Shown: piece after piece, positions 23,101-36,890 of the stretch | How the letters are laid out: each line of letters starts with the position of its first letter | Position numbering within the stretch: position 1 is the first letter of the stretch | Origin: Mesostigma viride | Lineage: Eukaryota; Streptophyta; Mesostigmatophyceae; Mesostigmatales; Mesostigmataceae | Reading direction: 5' to 3' | Assembly (NCBI GenBank): GCA_009746045.1 | Contig: RPFO01000154.1 | Span: 8,928,193-8,992,192 of the forward strand | Length of the DNA: 64,000 nt | Position numbers and translations under genes: made by a program | The notes under the pieces: model-generated | The model's input: the letters and a program-made list of their open reading frames with translations, nothing else | Database searches by the model: none | Told to the model about the DNA's origin: nothing

Positions 23101-26100
23101 TCAGGCGGTGGATGACGGGGACACGCGCATCAGGCGGTGGATGACGGGGACACGCGCATCAGGCGGTGGATGACGGGGACACGCGCATCAGGCGGTGGAT
23201 GACGGGGACACGCGCATCAGGCGGTGGATGACGGGGACACGCGCATCAGGCGGTGGATGACGGGGACACGCGCATCAGGCGGTGGATGACGGGGACACGC
23301 GCATCAGGCGGTGGATGACGGGGACACGCGCATCAGGCGGTGGATGACGGGGACACGCATCAGGCGGTGGATGACGGGGACACGCGCATCAGGCGGTGGA
23401 TGACGGGGACACGTGCATCAGGCGGTGGATGACGGGGACACGCGCATCAGGCGGTGGATGACGGGGACACGTGCATCAGGCGGTGGATGACGGGGACACG
23501 CGCATCAGGCGGTGGATGACGGGGACACGCGCATCAGGCGGTGGATGACGGGGACACGCGCATCAGGCGGTGGATGACGGGGACACGCGCATCAGGCGGT
23601 GGATGACGGGGACACGCGCATCAGGCGGTGGATGACGGGGACACGCGCATCAGGCGGTGGATGACGGGGACACGCGCATCAGGCGGTGGATGACGGGGAC
23701 AAGGCGGTGGATGACGGGGACACGCGCATCAGGCGGTGGATGACGGGGACACGCGCATCAGGCGGTGGATGACGGGGACACGTGCATCAGGCGGTGGATG
23801 ACGGGGACACGCGCATCAGGCGGTGGATGACGGGGACACGCGCATCAGGCGGTGGATGACGGGGACACGCGCATCAGGCGGTGGATGACGGGGACACGTG
23901 CATCAGGCGGTGGATGACGGGGACACGCGCATCAGGCGGTGGATGACGGGGACACGCGCATCAGGCGGTGGATGACGGGGACACGCGCATCAGGCGGTGG
24001 ATGACGGGGACACGCGCATCAGGCGGTGGATGACGGGGACACGTGCATCAGGCGGTGGATGACGGGGACACGCGCATCAGGCGGTGGATGACGGGGACAC
24101 GCGCATCAGGCGGTGGATGACGGGGACACGCGCATCAGGCGGTGGATGACGGGGACACGTGCATCAGGCGGTGGATGACGGGGACACGCGCATCAGGCGG
24201 TGGATGACGGGGACAAGGCGGTGGATGACGGGGACACGCGCATCAGGCGGTGGATGACGGGGACAAGGCGGTGGATGACGGGGACACGTGCATCAGGCGG
24301 TGGATGACGGGGACACGCGCATCAGGCGGTGGATGACGGGGACACGCGCATCAGGCGGTGGATGACGGGGACACGCGCATCAGGCGGTGGATGACGGGGA
24401 CACGCGCATCAGGCGGTGGATGACGGGGACACGCGCATCAGGCGGTGGATGACGGGGACACGCGCATCAGGCGGTGGATGACGGGGACACGCGCATCAGG
24501 CGGTGGATGACGGGGACACGCGCATCAGGCGGTGGATGACGGGGACACGTGCATCAGGCGGTGGATGACGGGGACACGCGCATCAGGCGGTGGATGACGG
24601 GGACACGCGCATCAGGCGGTGGATGACGGGGACACGCGCATCAGGCGGTGGATGACGGGGACACGCGCATCAGGCGGTGGATGACGGGGACACGTGCATC
24701 AGGCGGTGGATGACGGGGACACGCGCATCAGGCGGTGGATGACGGGGACACGTGCATCAGGCGGTGGATGACGGGGACACGTGCATCAGGCGGTGGATGA
24801 CGGGGACACGCGCATCAGGCGGTGGATGACGGGGACAAGGCGGTGGATGACGGGGACACGTGCATCAGGCGGTGGATGACGGGGACACGCGCATCAGGCG
24901 GTGGATGACGGGGACACGTGCATCAGGCGGTGGATGACGGGGACACGCGCATCAGGCGGTGGATGACGGGGACACGCGCATCAGGCGGTGGATGACGGGG
25001 ACACGCGCATCAGGCGGTGGATGACGGGGACACGCGCATCAGGCGGTGGATGACGGGGACACGCGCATCAGGCGGTGGATGACGGGGACACGCGCATCAG
25101 GCGGTGGATGACGGGGACAAGGCGGTGGATGACGGGGACACGCGCATCAGGCGGTGGATGACGGGGACACGCGCATCAGGCGGTGGATGACGGGGACACG
25201 CGCATCAGGCGGTGGATGACGGGGACACGCGCATCAGGCGGTGGATGACGGGGACACGTGCATCAGGCGGTGGATGACGGGGACACGCGCATCAGGCGGT
25301 GGATGACGGGGACACGCATCAGGCGGTGGATGACGGGGACACGCGCATCAGGCGGTGGATGACGGGGACAAGGCGGTGGATGACGGGGACACGCGCATCA
25401 GGCGGTGGATGACGGGGACACGCGCATCAGGCGGTGGATGACGGGGACACGCGCATCAGGCGGTGGATGACGGGGACACGCGCATCAGGCGGTGGATGAC
25501 GGGGACACGCGCATCAGGCGGTGGATGACGGGGACACGCGCATCAGGCGGTGGATGACGGGGACACGCGCATCAGGCGGTGGATGACGGGGACACGCGCA
25601 TCAGGCGGTGGATGACGGGGACACGCGCATCAGGCGGTGGATGACGGGGACACGCGCATCAGGCGGTGGATGACGGGGACACGCGCATCAGGCGGTGGAT
25701 GACGGGGACAAGGCGGTGGATGACGGGGACACGCGCATCAGGCGGTGGATGACGGGGACACGCGCATCAGGCGGTGGATGACGGGGACACGCGCATCAGG
25801 CGGTGGATGACGGGGACACGCGCATCAGGCGGTGGATGACGGGGACACGCGCATCAGGCGGTGGATGACGGGGACACGCGCATCAGGCGGTGGATGACGG
25901 GGACACGCGCATCAGGCGGTGGATGACGGGGACACGCGCATCAGGCGGTGGATGACGGGGACAAGGCGGTGGATGACGGGGACACGTGCATCAGGCGGTG
26001 GATGACGGGGACACGCGCATCAGGCGGTGGATGACGGGGACACGCGCATCAGGCGGTGGATGACGGGGACACGCGCATCAGGCGGTGGATGACGGGGACA

Positions 26101-29100
26101 CGCGCATCAGGCGGTGGATGACGGGGACACGCGCATCAGGCGGTGGATGACGGGGACAAGGCGGTGGATGACGGGGACACGCGCATCAGGCGGTGGATGA
26201 CGGGGACACGCGCATCAGGCGGTGGATGACGGGGACACGCGCATCAGGCGGTGGATGACGGGGACAAGGCGGTGGATGACGGGGACACGCGCATCAGGCG
26301 GTGGATGACGGGGACACGCGCATCAGGCGGTGGATGACGGGGACAAGGCGGTGGATGACGGGGACACGTGCATCAGGCGGTGGATGACGGGGACACGCGC
26401 ATCAGGCGGTGGATGACGGGGACACGCGCATCAGGCGGTGGATGACGGGGACATCAGGCGGTGGATGACGGGGACACGCGCATCAGGCGGTGGATGACGG
26501 GGACACGCGCATCAGGCGGTGGATGACGGGGACAAGGCGGTGGATGACGGGGACACGCGCATCAGGCGGTGGATGACGGGGACACGTGCATCAGGCGGTG
26601 GATGACGGGGACAAGGCGGTGGATGACGGGGACACGTGCATCAGGCGGTGGATGACGGGGACACGCGCATCAGGCGGTGGATGACGGGGACACGCGCATC
26701 AGGCGGTGGATGACGGGGACACGTGCATCAGGCGGTGGATGACGGGGACACGCGCATCAGGCGGTGGATGACGGGGACACGCGCATCAGGCGGTGGATGA
26801 CGGGGACACGCGCATCAGGCGGTGGATGACGGGGACACGTGCATCAGGCGGTGGATGACGGGGACACGCGCATCAGGCGGTGGATGACGGGGACACGTGC
26901 ATCAGGCGGTGGATGACGGGGACACGCGCATCAGGCGGTGGATGACGGGGACACGCGCATCAGGCGGTGGATGACGGGGACACGCGCATCAGGCGGTGGA
27001 TGACGGGGACACGTGCATCAGGCGGTGGATGACGGGGACACGCGCATCAGGCGGTGGATGACGGGGACACGCGCATCAGGCGGTGGATGACGGGGACACG
27101 CGCATCAGGCGGTGGATGACGGGGACACGCGCATCAGGCGGTGGATGACGGGGACACGCGCATCAGGCGGTGGATGACGGGGACACGTGCATCAGGCGGT
27201 GGATGACGGGGACAAGGCGGTGGATGACGGGGACACGCGCATCAGGCGGTGGATGACGGGGACAAGGCGGTGGATGACGGGGACACGCGCATCAGGCGGT
27301 GGATGACGGGGACACGCGCATCAGGCGGTGGATGACGGGGACACGCGCATCAGGCGGTGGATGACGGGGACACGCGCATCAGGCGGTGGATGACGGGGAC
27401 ACGCGCATCAGGCGGTGGATGACGGGGACACGCGCATCAGGCGGTGGATGACGGGGACACGCGCATCAGGCGGTGGATGACGGGGACACGCGCATCAGGC
27501 GGTGGATGACGGGGACAAGGCGGTGGATGACGGGGACACGCGCATCAGGCGGTGGATGACGGGGACACGCGCATCAGGCGGTGGATGACGGGGACATCAG
27601 GCGGTGGATGACGGGGACACGCGCATCAGGCGGTGGATGACGGGGACACGCGCATCAGGCGGTGGATGACGGGGACACGCGCATCAGGCGGTGGATGACG
27701 GGGACACGCGCATCAGGCGGTGGATGACGGGGACACGCGCATCAGGCGGTGGATGACGGGGACACGCGCATCAGGCGGTGGATGACGGGGACACGCGCAT
27801 CAGGCGGTGGATGACGGGGACACGCGCATCAGGCGGTGGATGACGGGGACACGCGCATCAGGCGGTGGATGACGGGGACACGCGCATCAGGCGGTGGATG
27901 ACGGGGACACGCGCATCAGGCGGTGGATGACGGGGACACGCGCATCAGGCGGTGGATGACGGGGACACGCGCATCAGGCGGTGGATGACGGGGACACGCG
28001 CATCAGGCGGTGGATGACGGGGCATCAGGCGGTGGATGACGGGGACACGCGCATCAGGCGGTGGATGACGGGGACATCAGGCGGTGGATGACGGGGACAC
28101 GCGCATCAGGCGGTGGATGACGGGGACACGCGCATCAGGCGGTGGATGACGGGGACACGCGCATCAGGCGGTGGATGACGGGGACACGCGCATCAGGCGG
28201 TGGATGACGGGGACACGCGCATCAGGCGGTGGATGACGGGGACACGTGCATCAGGCGGTGGATGACGGGGACACGCGCATCAGGCGGTGGATGACGGGGA
28301 CACGCGCATCAGGCGGTGGATGACGGGGACACGCGCATCAGGCGGTGGATGACGGGGACACGCGCATCAGGCGGTGGATGACGGGGACAAGGCGGTGGAT
28401 GACGGGGACACGCGCATCAGGCGGTGGATGACGGGGACACGCGCATCAGGCGGTGGATGACGGGGACACGCGCATCAGGCGGTGGATGACGGGGACACGC
28501 GCATCAGGCGGTGGATGACGGGGACACGCGCATCAGGCGGTGGATGACGGGGACACGCGCATCAGGCGGTGGATGACGGGGACACGCGCATCAGGCGGTG
28601 GATGACGGGGACACGCGCATCAGGCGGTGGATGACGGGGACACGCGCATCAGGCGGTGGATGACGGGGACACGTGCATCAGGCGGTGGATGACGGGGACA
28701 CGCGCATCAGGCGGTGGATGACGGGGACACGTGCATCAGGCGGTGGATGACGGGGACAAGGCGGTGGATGACGGGGACACGCGCATCAGGCGGTGGATGA
28801 CGGGGACACGCGCATCAGGCGGTGGATGACGGGGACACGCGCATCAGGCGGTGGATGACGGGGACAAGGCGGTGGATGACGGGGACACGTGCATCAGGCG
28901 GTGGATGACGGGGACACGCGCATCAGGCGGTGGATGACGGGGACACGCGCATCAGGCGGTGGATGACGGGGACACGCGCATCAGGCGGTGGATGACGGGG
29001 ACACGCGCATCAGGCGGTGGATGACGGGGACACGCGCATCAGGCGGTGGATGACGGGGACACGCGCATCAGGCGGTGGATGACGGGGACACGCGCATCAG

Positions 29101-32100
29101 GCGGTGGATGACGGGGACACGCGCATCAGGCGGTGGATGACGGGGACAAGGCGGTGGATGACGGGGACACGCGCATCAGGCGGTGGATGACGGGGACACG
29201 CGCATCAGGCGGTGGATGACGGGGACACGCATCAGGCGGTGGATGACGGGGACACGCGCATCAGGCGGTGGATGACGGGGACACGCGCATCAGGCGGTGG
29301 ATGACGGGGACACGCGCATCAGGCGGTGGATGACGGGGACACGTGCATCAGGCGGTGGATGACGGGGACACGCGCATCAGGCGGTGGATGACGGGGACAC
29401 GCGCATCAGGCGGTGGATGACGGGGACACGCGCATCAGGCGGTGGATGACGGGGACACGCGCATCAGGCGGTGGATGACGGGGACACGCGCATCAGGCGG
29501 TGGATGACGGGGACACGCGCATCAGGCGGTGGATGACGGGGACACGCGCATCAGGCGGTGGATGACGGGGACACGCGCATCAGGCGGTGGATGACGGGGA
29601 CACGCGCATCAGGCGGTGGATGACGGGGACACGCGCATCAGGCGGTGGATGACGGGGACACGCGCATCAGGCGGTGGATGACGGGGACACGCGCATCAGG
29701 CGGTGGATGACGGGGACACGCGCATCAGGCGGTGGATGACGGGGACACGCGCATCAGGCGGTGGATGACGGGGACACGCGCATCAGGCGGTGGATGACGG
29801 GGACACGCGCATCAGGCGGTGGATGACGGGGACACGCGCATCAGGCGGTGGATGACGGGGACACGCGCATCAGGCGGTGGATGACGGGGACACGCGCATC
29901 AGGCGGTGGATGACGGGGACACGCGCATCAGGCGGTGGATGACGGGGACACGCGCATCAGGCGGTGGATGACGGGGACACGCGCATCAGGCGGTGGATGA
30001 CGGGGACACGCGCATCAGGCGGTGGATGACGGGGACACGCGCATCAGGCGGTGGATGACGGGGACACGCGCATCAGGCGGTGGATGACGGGGACACGCGC
30101 ATCAGGCGGTGGATGACGGGGACACGCGCATCAGGCGGTGGATGACGGGGACAAGGCGGTGGATGACGGGGACACGCGCATCAGGCGGTGGATGACGGGG
30201 ACACGCGCATCAGGCGGTGGATGACGGGGACACGCGCATCAGGCGGTGGATGACGGGGACACGCGCATCAGGCGGTGGATGACGGGGACACGCGCATCAG
30301 GCGGTGGATGACGGGGACATCAGGCGGTGGATGACGGGGACACGCGCATCAGGCGGTGGATGACGGGGACACGCGCATCAGGCGGTGGATGACGGGGACA
30401 AGGCGGTGGATGACGGGGACACGCGCATCAGGCGGTGGATGACGGGGACACGCGCATCAGGCGGTGGATGACGGGGACACGCGCATCAGGCGGTGGATGA
30501 CGGGGACACGCGCATCAGGCGGTGGATGACGGGGACACGCGCATCAGGCGGTGGATGACGGGGACAAGGCGGTGGATGACGGGGACACGCGCATCAGGCG
30601 GTGGATGACGGGGACACGCGCATCAGGCGGTGGATGACGGGGACACGCGCATCAGGCGGTGGATGACGGGGACACGCGCATCAGGCGGTGGATGACGGGG
30701 ACACGCGCATCAGGCGGTGGATGACGGGGACACGCGCATCAGGCGGTGGATGACGGGGACACGCGCATCAGGCGGTGGATGACGGGGACACGCGCATCAG
30801 GCGGTGGATGACGGGGACACGCGCATCAGGCGGTGGATGACGGGGACACGCGCATCAGGCGGTGGATGACGGGGACAAGGCGGTGGATGACGGGGACACG
30901 CGCATCAGGCGGTGGATGACGGGGACACGCGCATCAGGCGGTGGATGACGGGGACACGCGCATCAGGCGGTGGATGACGGGGACACGCGCATCAGGCGGT
31001 GGATGACGGGGACACGCGCATCAGGCGGTGGATGACGGGGACAAGGCGGTGGATGACGGGGACACGCGCATCAGGCGGTGGATGACGGGGACACGCGCAT
31101 CAGGCGGTGGATGACGGGGACACGCGCATCAGGCGGTGGATGACGGGGACACGCGCATCAGGCGGTGGATGACGGGGACACGCGCATCAGGCGGTGGATG
31201 ACGGGGACACGCGCATCAGGCGGTGGATGACGGGGACACGCGCATCAGGCGGTGGATGACGGGGACACGCGCATCAGGCGGTGGATGACGGGGACACGCG
31301 CATCAGGCGGTGGATGACGGGGACACGCGCATCAGGCGGTGGATGACGGGGACACGCGCATCAGGCGGTGGATGACGGGGACACGCGCATCAGGCGGTGG
31401 ATGACGGGGACACGCGCATCAGGCGGTGGATGACGGGGACACGCGCATCAGGCGGTGGATGACGGGGACACGCGCATCAGGCGGTGGATGACGGGGACAC
31501 GCGCATCAGGCGGTGGATGACGGGGACACGCGCATCAGGCGGTGGATGACGGGGACACGCGCATCAGGCGGTGGATGACGGGGACACGCGCATCAGGCGG
31601 TGGATGACGGGGACACGCGCATCAGGCGGTGGATGACGGGGACACGCGCATCAGGCGGTGGATGACGGGGACACGCGCATCAGGCGGTGGATGACGGGGA
31701 CAAGGCGGTGGATGACGGGGACACGCGCATCAGGCGGTGGATGACGGGGACACGCGCATCAGGCGGTGGATGACGGGGACATCAGGCGGTGGATGACGGG
31801 GACACGCGCATCAGGCGGTGGATGACGGGGACACGCGCATCAGGCGGTGGATGACGGGGACACGCGCATCAGGCGGTGGATGACGGGGACACGCGCATCA
31901 GGCGGTGGATGACGGGGACACGCGCATCAGGCGGTGGATGACGGGGACACGCGCATCAGGCGGTGGATGACGGGGACACGTGCATCAGGCGGTGGATGAC
32001 GGGGACACGCGCATCAGGCGGTGGATGACGGGGACACGCGCATCAGGCGGTGGATGACGGGGACACGCGCATCAGGCGGTGGATGACGGGGACACGCGCA

Positions 32101-35100
32101 TCAGGCGGTGGATGACGGGGACACGCGCATCAGGCGGTGGATGACGGGGACACGCGCATCAGGCGGTGGATGACGGGGACACGCGCATCAGGCGGTGGAT
32201 GACGGGGACACGCGCATCAGGCGGTGGATGACGGGGACACGCGCATCAGGCGGTGGATGACGGGGACAAGGCGGTGGATGACGGGGACACGCGCATCAGG
32301 CGGTGGATGACGGGGACACGCGCATCAGGCGGTGGATGACGGGGACACGTGCATCAGGCGGTGGATGACGGGGACACGCGCATCAGGCGGTGGATGACGG
32401 GGACACGCGCATCAGGCGGTGGATGACGGGGACACGCGCATCAGGCGGTGGATGACGGGGACACGCGCATCAGGCGGTGGATGACGGGGACACGCGCATC
32501 AGGCGGTGGATGACGGGGACACGCGCATCAGGCGGTGGATGACGGGGACACGCGCATCAGGCGGTGGATGACGGGGACACGCGCATCAGGCGGTGGATGA
32601 CGGGGACACGCGCATCAGGCGGTGGATGACGGGGACACGCGCATCAGGCGGTGGATGACGGGGACACGCGCATCAGGCGGTGGATGACGGGGACAAGGCG
32701 GTGGATGACGGGGACACGCGCATCAGGCGGTGGATGACGGGGACACGCGCATCAGGCGGTGGATGACGGGGACACGCGCATCAGGCGGTGGATGACGGGG
32801 ACACGTGCATCAGGCGGTGGATGACGGGGACACGCGCATCAGGCGGTGGATGACGGGGACACGCGCATCAGGCGGTGGATGACGGGGACACGCGCATCAG
32901 GCGGTGGATGACGGGGACACGCGCATCAGGCGGTGGATGACGGGGACACGTGCATCAGGCGGTGGATGACGGGGACACGTGCATCAGGCGGTGGATGACG
33001 GGGACACGCGCATCAGGCGGTGGATGACGGGGACACGCGCATCAGGCGGTGGATGACGGGGACACGCGCATCAGGCGGTGGATGACGGGGACACGTGCAT
33101 CAGGCGGTGGATGACGGGGACACGCGCATCAGGCGGTGGATGACGGGGACACGCGCATCAGGCGGTGGATGACGGGGACACGCGCATCAGGCGGTGGATG
33201 ACGGGGACACGCGCATCAGGCGGTGGATGACGGGGACACGCGCATCAGGCGGTGGATGACGGGGACACGCGCATCAGGCGGTGGATGACGGGGACACGCG
33301 CATCAGGCGGTGGATGACGGGGACACGCGCATCAGGCGGTGGATGACGGGGACACGTGCATCAGGCGGTGGATGACGGGGACAAGGCGGTGGATGACGGG
33401 GACACGCGCATCAGGCGGTGGATGACGGGGACACGTGCATCAGGCGGTGGATGACGGGGACACGCGCATCAGGCGGTGGATGACGGGGACAAGGCGGTGG
33501 ATGACGGGGACACGCGCATCAGGCGGTGGATGACGGGGACACGCGCATCAGGCGGTGGATGACGGGGACACGTGCATCAGGCGGTGGATGACGGGGACAC
33601 GCGCATCAGGCGGTGGATGACGGGGACACGTGCATCAGGCGGTGGATGACGGGGACAAGGCGGTGGATGACGGGGACACGCGCATCAGGCGGTGGATGAC
33701 GGGGACACGTGCATCAGGCGGTGGATGACGGGGACACGCGCATCAGGCGGTGGATGACGGGGACAAGGCGGTGGATGACGGGGACACGCGCATCAGGCGG
33801 TGGATGACGGGGACACGTGCATCAGGCGGTGGATGACGGGGACACGTGCATCAGGCGGTGGATGACGGGGACACGCGCATCAGGCGGTGGATGACGGGGA
33901 CACACGCATCAGGCGGTGGATGACGGGGACACGTGCATCAGGCGGTGGATGACGGGGACACGCGCATCAGGCGGTGGATGACGGGGACACGCGCATCAGG
34001 CGGTGGATGACGGGGACAAGGCGGTGGATGACGGGGACACGCGCATCAGGCGGTGGATGACGGGGACACGCGCATCAGGCGGTGGATGACGGGGACAAGG
34101 CGGTGGATGACGGGGACACGTGCATCAGGCGGTGGATGACGGGGACACGCGCATCAGGCGGTGGATGACGGGGACACGCGCATCAGGCGGTGGATGACGG
34201 GGACACGTGCATCAGGCGGTGGATGACGGGGACACGCGCATCAGGCGGTGGATGACGGGGACACGCGCATCAGGCGGTGGATGACGGGGACACGCGCATC
34301 AGGCGGTGGATGACGGGGACACGCGCATCAGGCGGTGGATGACGGGGACACGCGCATCAGGCGGTGGATGACGGGGACACGTGCATCAGGCGGTGGATGA
34401 CGGGGACACGTGCATCAGGCGGTGGATGACGGGGACACGCGCATCAGGCGGTGGATGACGGGGACAAGGCGGTGGATGACGGGGACACGTGCATCAGGCG
34501 GTGGATGACGGGGACACGCGCATCAGGCGGTGGATGACGGGGACACGCGCATCAGGCGGTGGATGACGGGGACACGCGCATCAGGCGGTGGATGACGGGG
34601 ACACGTGCATCAGGCGGTGGATGACGGGGACACGCGCATCAGGCGGTGGATGACGGGGACACGCGCATCAGGCGGTGGATGACGGGGACACGCGCATCAG
34701 GCGGTGGATGACGGGGACACGCGCATCAGGCGGTGGATGACGGGGACACGCGCATCAGGCGGTGGATGACGGGGACACGTGCATCAGGCGGTGGATGACG
34801 GGGACACGTGCATCAGGCGGTGGATGACGGGGACACGCGCATCAGGCGGTGGATGACGGGGACAAGGCGGTGGATGACGGGGACACGTGCATCAGGCGGT
34901 GGATGACGGGGACACGCGCATCAGGCGGTGGATGACGGGGACACGCGCATCAGGCGGTGGATGACGGGGACACGCGCATCAGGCGGTGGATGACGGGGAC
35001 ACGTGCATCAGGCGGTGGATGACGGGGACACGCGCATCAGGCGGTGGATGACGGGGACACGCGCATCAGGCGGTGGATGACGGGGACAAGGCGGTGGATG

Positions 35101-36890
35101 ACGGGGACACGCGCATCAGGCGGTGGATGACGGGGACACGTGCATCAGGCGGTGGATGACGGGGACACGCGCATCAGGCGGTGGATGACGGGGACACGCG
35201 CATCAGGCGGTGGATGACGGGGACAAGGCGGTGGATGACGGGGACACGTGCATCAGGCGGTGGATGACGGGGACACGCGCATCAGGCGGTGGATGACGGG
35301 GACACGCGCATCAGGCGGTGGATGACGGGGACACGTGCATCAGGCGGTGGATGACGGGGACACGTGCATCAGGCGGTGGATGACGGGGACACGTGCATCA
35401 GGCGGTGGATGACGGGGACAAGGCGGTGGATGACGGGGACACGCGCATCAGGCGGTGGATGACGGGGACACGTGCATCAGGCGGTGGATGACGGGGACAC
35501 GCGCATCAGGCGGTGGATGACGGGGACACGCGCATCAGGCGGTGGATGACGGGGACACGGCGGTGGATGACGGGGACACGCGCATCAGGCGGTGGATGAC
35601 GGGGACAAGGCGGTGGATGACGGGGACACGCGCATCAGGCGGTGGATGACGGGGACACGCGCATCAGGCGGTGGATGACGGGGACAAGGCGGTGGATGAC
35701 GGGGACACGTGCATCAGGCGGTGGATGACGGGGACACGCGCATCAGGCGGTGGATGACGGGGACACGTGCATCAGGCGGTGGATGACGGGGACACGTGCA
35801 TCAGGCGGTGGATGACGGGGACAAGGCGGTGGATGACGGGGACACGTGCATCAGGCGGTGGATGACGGGGACACGCGCATCAGGCGGTGGATGACGGGGA
35901 CAAGGCGGTGGATGACGGGGACACGTGCATCAGGCGGTGGATGACGGGGACACGCGCATCAGGCGGTGGATGACGGGGACACGTGCATCAGGCGGTGGAT
36001 GACGGGGACACGCGCATCAGGCGGTGGATGACGGGGACACGTGCATCAGGCGGTGGATGACGGGGACACGTGCATCAGGCGGTGGATGACGGGGACACGC
36101 GCATCAGGCGGTGGATGACGGGGACACGTGCATCAGGCGGTGGATGACGGGGACACGCGCATCAGGCGGTGGATGACGGGGACACGCGCATCAGGCGGTG
36201 GATGACGGGGACACGCGCATCAGGCGGTGGATGACGGGGACACGCGCATCAGGCGGTGGATGACGGGGACACGTGCATCAGGCGGTGGATGACGGGGACA
36301 CGTGCATCAGGCGGTGGATGACGGGGACACGCGCATCAGGCGGTGGATGACGGGGACACGCGCATCAGGCGGTGGATGACGGGGACACGTGCATCAGGCG
36401 GTGGATGACGGGGACAAGGCGGTGGATGACGGGGACACGCGCATCAGGCGGTGGATGACGGGGACACGCGCATCAGGCGGTGGATGACGGGGACACGCGC
36501 ATCAGGCGGTGGATGACGGGGACACGCGCATCAGGCGGTGGATGACGGGGACAAGGCGGTGGATGACGGGGACACGCGCATCAGGCGGTGGATGACGGGG
36601 ACAAGGCGGTGGATGACGGGGACACGCGCATCAGGCGGTGGATGACGGGGACACGTGCATCAGGCGGTGGATGACGGGGACACGTGCATCAGGCGGTGGA
36701 TGACGGGGACAAGGCGGTGGATGACGGGGACACGCGCATCAGGCGGTGGATGACGGGGACACGCGCATCAGGCGGTGGATGACGGGGACACGCGCATCAG
36801 GCGGTGGATGACGGGGACACGCGCATCAGGCGGTGGATGACGGGGGCAAGGCGGTGGATGACGGGGGCAAGTGTATCAGGGCGGTGGGTA
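14120..36890. repeat. Giant 29-bp minisatellite, about 22.8 kb
   Basis: The unit runs GGCGGTGGATGACGG, GGACA, CGCGCATCA (29 bp) and repeats without interruption. By length this is roughly 800 units. Variants recur: CGTGCATC in place of CGCGCATC (very common); a 21-bp unit lacking the CGCGCATC block (many, single and scattered); CACGCATC (for example near 15431, 18710, 33902); a 23-bp unit with GACATCA (near 26452, 27594, 28074, 30318, 31779); and single oddities near 18356 and 28021. Units at both edges are degenerate (GACGGGGGCAAG). Frames are closed on both strands because each unit carries TGA and the unit length is not a multiple of three. The left edge is about 10 bp from the first possible start codon of the seven-exon gene. 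Confidence 0.97.

Noticed and set aside
14120-36890. CRISPR-like array
   Set aside because: The units are contiguous with no unique spacers, the host is eukaryotic and there are no cas genes. It is a minisatellite.
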